Below, piece by piece: positions 7,090 to 8,660 of a stretch of DNA of 8,660 nucleotides. Under the pieces are notes generated by a model. It searched no databases and was not told where the DNA came from. It saw only the letters and a program-made list of their open reading frames with translations. The translations under genes and the position numbers were made by a program. The stretch comes from JAVBKE01 sp031554215. Lineage in GTDB: Bacteria; Bacillota; Bacilli; JARBTR01. The DNA is taken from NCBI GenBank assembly GCA_031554215.1, contig JAVBKF010000069.1, positions 1-8,660 on the forward strand. The letters are read 5' to 3'. Position 1 is the stretch's first letter. Every line of letters begins with the position of its first letter.

Positions 7090-7119
7090 GCATTAATCAC
7101 CTATATGTCAACTTAAATA
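7090..7119. repeat. Exact 30-bp direct repeat, copy 1 (CRISPR-like)
   Basis: Begins GCATTAATC and ends CTTAAATA; identical over all 30 bases to 7155-7184. The two are separated by a unique 35-bp stretch richer in G+C than its surroundings. Repeat and spacer lengths and the TTAAAT-type end resemble type I-B CRISPR repeats, but there are only two copies and no cas genes in the window. Confidence 0.6.
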
Positions 7120-7154
7120 ACGATCCGGGAAACCTGGTTGTACCATTCCAACTT

Positions 7155-7184
7155 GCATTAATCACCTATATGTCAACTTAAATA
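7155..7184. repeat. Exact 30-bp direct repeat, copy 2 (CRISPR-like)
   Basis: Second copy, identical to 7090-7119, giving a 65-bp period. It overlaps the 3' end of the frameshifted membrane-protein remnant: the stop codon of its shifted frame (7178-7180) lies inside this repeat, so that gene was probably truncated here. Confidence 0.6.
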
Positions 7185-7386
7185 TTAACACAATTCCCCC
7201 CTTGTCTTAAAGCTGAAAAATACTGTGCTATCTTTTCATTCTTATTTTTTAGCTTCTCTGCTTTTTCCATTTTTTCAAGTTCGAGTTCTCGTTGATTGTT
7301 AAATAGCCTTTTTTGAAACTGATATGTATAAGACCGCCAACAATGACTCCTACAATAGGCATTATAATGTTTATTATTTCATTCAT
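7178..7386 (-). pseudogene. Small membrane-anchored protein, frameshifted and truncated
   Basis: From ATG 7386 (GAGGG 8 bases upstream) the frame encodes a hydrophobic N-terminal segment IINIIMPIVGVIVGGLIHI and then, after a run of six A's (7309-7314), stops at 7249 after 45 residues with an unnatural-looking tail. In the -1 frame the reading continues as a charged, helix-forming segment (RLFNNQRELELEKMEKAEKL, then KNKNEKIAQYFSALRQGG) to a stop at 7178. The combined layout of one membrane helix followed by a Lys/Glu-rich coiled stretch is coherent, so a one-base slip at the A-run is the simplest explanation. The A6 run is not in the frame needed for a canonical A-AAA-AAG slippery heptamer. 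The C-terminus ends inside repeat copy 2, suggesting loss of the original 3' end. The 145-codon gene at 8167-8604 has the same general architecture. Function unknown. Confidence 0.5.
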
Positions 7387-7408
7387 CGTCCATACCCTCA
7401 CATTTCCC

Positions 7409-7437
7409 TTGAAAGCATAATATACTCATGGTATGAT
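7409..7437 (+). promoter_or_regulatory. Promoter of the antisense (antitoxin) RNA
   Basis: TTGAAA (7409-7414) and TATGAT (7432-7437) each match the sigma-A consensus 5 of 6 and are exactly 17 bp apart. The -10 is preceded by TGG, giving an extended -10. The predicted start is near 7444. No plus-strand ORF of note follows, which fits an untranslated RNA. Confidence 0.75.
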
Positions 7438-7440
7438 TAC

Positions 7441-7473
7441 AATATAAAAGGAGCAGTGCTTGAACACTACTCC
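7441..7473 (-). terminator. Terminator of the toxin mRNA
   Basis: Arms 7450-7458 and 7465-7473 form a 9-bp stem with one G-T wobble and a 6-base loop. Read on the minus strand the stem is followed by TTTTATATT. It lies about 90 bp past the toxin stop and ends a transcript of roughly 250 nt. Confidence 0.75.
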
Positions 7474-7497
7474 AGTTGGCAATACCGCTTAAAGAGC

Positions 7498-7509
7498 GGT
7501 CGGCTAACC
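7498..7509. repeat. Inverted repeat arm in the toxin 3' UTR
   Basis: GGTCGGCTAACC (plus strand) is the inverted complement, 11 of 12 bases, of GGCTAGCCGACC at 7665-7676. In the toxin mRNA this puts a 12-nt 3' UTR element in register to pair with the 5' leader just upstream of the Shine-Dalgarno; the single difference becomes a G-U pair. Confidence 0.6.
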
Positions 7510-7530
7510 AAGATCGATTTTTTCTAAATT

Positions 7531-7575
7531 TAGACCATCAAACCTTGGCTAGAGGGGGATGGTCTATTTTTCTTT
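7531..7575 (+). terminator. Terminator of the antisense RNA
   Basis: TAGACCATC (7531-7539) pairs perfectly with GATGGTCTA (7558-7566), followed on the plus strand by TTTTTCTTT (7567-7575). The minus strand lacks a T-run, so it acts for plus-strand RNA. The toxin stop codon (7564-7566) is embedded in the right arm. Confidence 0.8.
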
Positions 7576-7644
7576 ATGGCGGATAATTAGAATGACTAAA
7601 GTTGCAAATGCTACTGCAAACATTAACGATTCATATACGCTCAC
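7564..7644 (-). CDS. Type I toxin-like hydrophobic peptide (TxpA/BsrG-like)
   Basis: A 26-residue peptide starting at GTG 7644: Met/Val-Ser-Val-Tyr-Glu-Ser-Leu-Met, then a hydrophobic core rich in Ala, Phe, Val and Ile (FAVAFATLVILII) and a basic end RHKEK. The VYESLM start followed by one short membrane helix and a charged tail is the pattern of the Bacillus type I toxins BsrG, BsrE and TxpA and of related 'holin-like toxin' peptides, which insert in the cell membrane. GTG 7644 is chosen because GGGGGTGAT, nearly identical to the full anti-SD complement AGGAGGTGAT, places its G-run 8 bases upstream. ATG 7650 overlaps that site and ATG 7659 lies in front of it. It has its own promoter (7704-7732) and terminator (7441-7473), and an antisense RNA covers its 3' end. 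At 26 residues it is shorter than BsrG (38). Toxicity is inferred. Confidence 0.75.
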   Translation of the reverse strand: MSVYESLMFAVAFATLVILIIRHKEK

Positions 7645-7664
7645 GGGCATCACCCCCATTCAAG

Positions 7665-7676
7665 GGCTAGCCGACC
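7665..7676. repeat. Inverted repeat arm in the toxin 5' leader
   Basis: GGCTAGCCGACC (plus strand) is the partner of 7498-7509. In the mRNA it lies 7 bases upstream of the G-run of the Shine-Dalgarno, so pairing with the 3' UTR would place the ribosome site beside a long-range stem. Confidence 0.6.
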
Positions 7677-7703
7677 ATCACTTTTCCCACTATTGCATTG
7701 ACT

Positions 7704-7732
7704 AGTATACTAACATCAAATCAAACTGTCTA
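7704..7732 (-). promoter_or_regulatory. Promoter of the toxin gene
   Basis: TAGACA (7727-7732) and TATACT (7704-7709), read on the minus strand, each match the sigma-A consensus at 5 of 6 positions with exactly 17 bp between them. The predicted start near 7697 gives a leader of about 53 nt before GTG 7644. Confidence 0.75.
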
Positions 7733-7919
7733 CCCTTTTCGCATCCTCATTGCAAATAAATATATCCAACCTTATCTCCGTACTTATCAAGAATTCTCCC
7801 AATCAGCCTAACATCTAAAAAATTTTTTCATTTCTCAATACTTGAAAAAAACCTCGCTCAATTCCTTTTGAAAATTTTCCTGTGACGAAAACAACCAATC
7901 CGGGTTTACATTCTCCATA

Positions 7920-7933
7920 TTTGGTGGTCAAAA
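7920..7933. repeat. 14-bp direct repeat, copy 1
   Basis: TTTGGTGGTCAAAA, identical to 8099-8112. It borders the minus-strand terminator. It may be an attachment-site-like or integrase-tail remnant; alternatively it is coincidence. Confidence 0.4.
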
Positions 7934-7980
7934 GCAAAATAAAACGCTTGGAAACCTCTATTCAAAAGGTTCCAAGCGTT
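7930..7980 (-). terminator. Minus-strand terminator
   Basis: AACGCTTGGAA (7943-7953) and TTCCAAGCGTT (7970-7980) form a perfect 11-bp stem that extends with a one-base bulge towards a loop. On the minus strand it is followed by TTATTTTGCTTTT. It would stop leftward transcripts from the 8167-8604 gene, or from a lost gene, before the toxin promoter. Confidence 0.75.
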
Positions 7981-8098
7981 AATTAATTACGTCCAAGGAG
8001 GGTATGAGAATACTCTGTTCGTAGATATACCCTGTTTATTAGCTTCAGAAAGAATTTAAATGACTAAAACTAAATATTAATGATTATAATTATTTACT

Positions 8099-8112
8099 TT
8101 TGGTGGTCAAAA
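8099..8112. repeat. 14-bp direct repeat, copy 2
   Basis: TTTGGTGGTCAAAA, identical to 7920-7933 at a 179-bp offset. It is followed at once by two more GTGGTCA copies (8114-8120, 8121-8127), making a short cluster of the same heptamer. Confidence 0.4.
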
Positions 8113-8166
8113 TGTGGTCAGTGGTCAAATCTAACTTCCTTCAACAACTTCTCTTAGAATGTGAGT

Positions 8167-8604
8167 TTATCGTTTTCTTTTGCCAGATACTCCAATAATC
8201 GGGTACCCTTTATTGATATTTTTTTTATTTGTTAAATCGTATCTCATGCTTTTGATTAGTTCTGTAATTAGCTCATTATGGACTTGTTGGTGAAAGTCAC
8301 CTTCATTATCTGGACTTATATAGTAGGTAAATTTTCTTAGTTTATTTATCACATCTGAGCTACCTATTAACAGAATATGATTATGAGCATCAGACAGTCT
8401 ACTCCTTGAACTTTCTATATCATCTGAGAGTACATTATTGCTTATGGCTGCAATATATTCTAAATACCCTTCCTCCTTTAATCGTCTTTCATCAGCCCGA
8501 ATCTGTTGTTTTTTTGCGAATATGTATGATAAGCCTGCTGAAACAGCAGCAACAACGATTCCGATTATTGGAACTAATAATTGAACCCAGTTATCAGCAC
8601 TCAA
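8167..8604 (-). CDS. Hypothetical membrane-anchored protein
   Basis: I cannot name a family. The 145-residue product has one N-terminal membrane helix (about residues 6-30, LLVPIIGIVVAAVSAGLSYIF), then a charged helical stretch AKKQQIRADERRLKEEG and a soluble, mostly helical region to about residue 128, ending in a basic tail GKRKR. It is probably anchored with the bulk in the cytoplasm, judging by the positive charges after the helix. The frame is open to GTG 8613, but that codon overlaps the AAGGAG at 8613-8618. TTG 8604 lies 8 bases after this site and is the likely start. Neighbours are the toxin locus and non-coding DNA, so it looks like an accessory gene. The frameshifted remnant at 7178-7386 has the same helix-plus-charged-coil plan, which may reflect common ancestry or only similar shape. 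Confidence 0.75.
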   Translation of the reverse strand: MSADNWVQLLVPIIGIVVAAVSAGLSYIFAKKQQIRADERRLKEEGYLEYIAAISNNVLSDDIESSRSRLSDAHNHILLIGSSDVINKLRKFTYYISPDNEGDFHQQVHNELITELIKSMRYDLTNKKNINKGYPIIGVSGKRKR

Positions 8605-8660
8605 GTATATCACTCCTTATTAATTATTACTTCTAAGCATTGAATACTTAAAATTACACT

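Larger units (their letters stand above)
6723..7177. other. Gene-poor region upstream of the tcyP-like gene
   Basis: No firm gene. Sequence nearest 6722 should hold the symporter promoter, but no clear -35/-10 pair was found (a TTGAAG and a TACAAT on the minus strand are badly spaced). The stretch 6756-6893 (minus) is a 45-codon open frame without a start that contains a CNECDFC cysteine cluster, possibly a relic. An orphan terminator-like hairpin sits at 6987-7035, and the first copy and spacer of a 30-bp repeat pair at 7090-7154. Confidence 0.5.
7444..7575 (+). ncRNA. Predicted cis-antisense RNA antitoxin
   Basis: A promoter at 7409-7437 and a terminator at 7531-7575 bracket an RNA of about 130 nt on the plus strand. 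It is fully complementary to the 3' UTR of the toxin mRNA and to the last four codons of the toxin gene, with the two RNAs convergent and overlapping at their 3' ends. This is the layout known for bsrG/SR4, bsrE/SR5 and txpA/RatA in Bacillus subtilis. Besides the terminator it contains hairpins GGAGCAGTG/CACTACTCC (7450-7473) and ACCGCT/AGCGGT (7484-7500). Expression is inferred, not shown. Confidence 0.65.
7645..8166. other. Region upstream of the toxin gene; possible mobile-element debris
   Basis: About 520 bp with no intact gene. It holds the toxin leader and promoter (7645-7732), a possible decayed minus-strand coding fragment (7747-7918), two copies of TTTGGTGGTCAAAA (7920-7933, 8099-8112), extra GTGGTCA copies at about 8114-8127, a minus-strand terminator (7930-7980), and a 7-bp AGGGTAT/ATACCCT hairpin (7999-8033). 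Plus-strand reading through the repeats gives short tails such as IFGGQKQNK and FGGQNVVSGQI before stops. They are vaguely reminiscent of phage-integrase C-termini, but this is a weak impression. Confidence 0.45.

Noticed and set aside
7324..7527. 67-codon plus-strand open frame
   Set aside because: It lies across the antisense RNA promoter, the start of the antisense RNA and the opposite strand of a better-supported remnant; no ribosome site and an unlikely Tyr/His-rich composition.

Overview
The window looks like a chromosomal segment of a low-GC Gram-positive bacterium of the order Bacillales. Evidence is the AGGAGG-type ribosome binding sites, frequent TTG/GTG starts, a Bacillus-like thiamine salvage operon, a TcyP-like cystine symporter and a TxpA/BsrG-like type I toxin. 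A Planococcaceae-like host is possible, but the sequence alone does not fix the genus.

Layout. Positions 1-426 (minus, cut by the window edge) encode a fructose/mannitol-family PTS EIIA domain starting at a TTG. It is divergent from an RpiR/MurR-family regulator (846-1604, plus). The 419-bp spacer between them holds a perfect 14-bp palindrome and a second inverted repeat, both candidate operators. A strong terminator (1631-1668) closes the regulator gene. Next come three tightly packed minus-strand thiamine salvage genes, in transcription order thiD, thiM, thiE (4079 down to 1829). They lie 101 bp downstream of a same-strand gene for an all-helical, HEAT-like protein (4181-4804) that has a plausible promoter in front. 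No TPP riboswitch was seen. A TcyP-like sodium/cation symporter (5316-6722, minus) follows, with a terminator about 200 bp beyond its stop.

The right-hand part (about 6723-8660) is an accessory-looking, gene-poor stretch. It holds an orphan hairpin terminator; a CRISPR-like unit of two exact 30-bp repeats around one 35-bp spacer; a frameshifted remnant of a small membrane-anchored protein; a compact type I toxin-antitoxin locus; a 14-bp direct repeat with hairpin that may be integrase/mobile-element debris; and a 145-codon membrane-anchored protein of unknown function (8167-8604, minus).

The most notable system is the toxin-antitoxin locus. A 26-residue hydrophobic peptide (7564-7644, minus) shares the VYESLM start of BsrG/TxpA toxins. 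Its own promoter, strong Shine-Dalgarno and terminator define an mRNA of about 250 nt. A convergent promoter on the plus strand (extended -10) and a second terminator define an antisense RNA of about 130 nt covering the 3' part of that mRNA. A 12-nt stretch of the mRNA 5' leader is complementary to its 3' UTR, as expected for a fold-back that limits toxin translation.

How the genes work together: the EIIA/RpiR pair is probably a sugar-responsive uptake module. ThiD, ThiM and ThiE join salvaged hydroxymethylpyrimidine and hydroxyethylthiazole into thiamine phosphate. The symporter stands alone. The right-hand region reads as a decaying genomic-island fragment stabilised, or merely marked, by the toxin-antitoxin locus.
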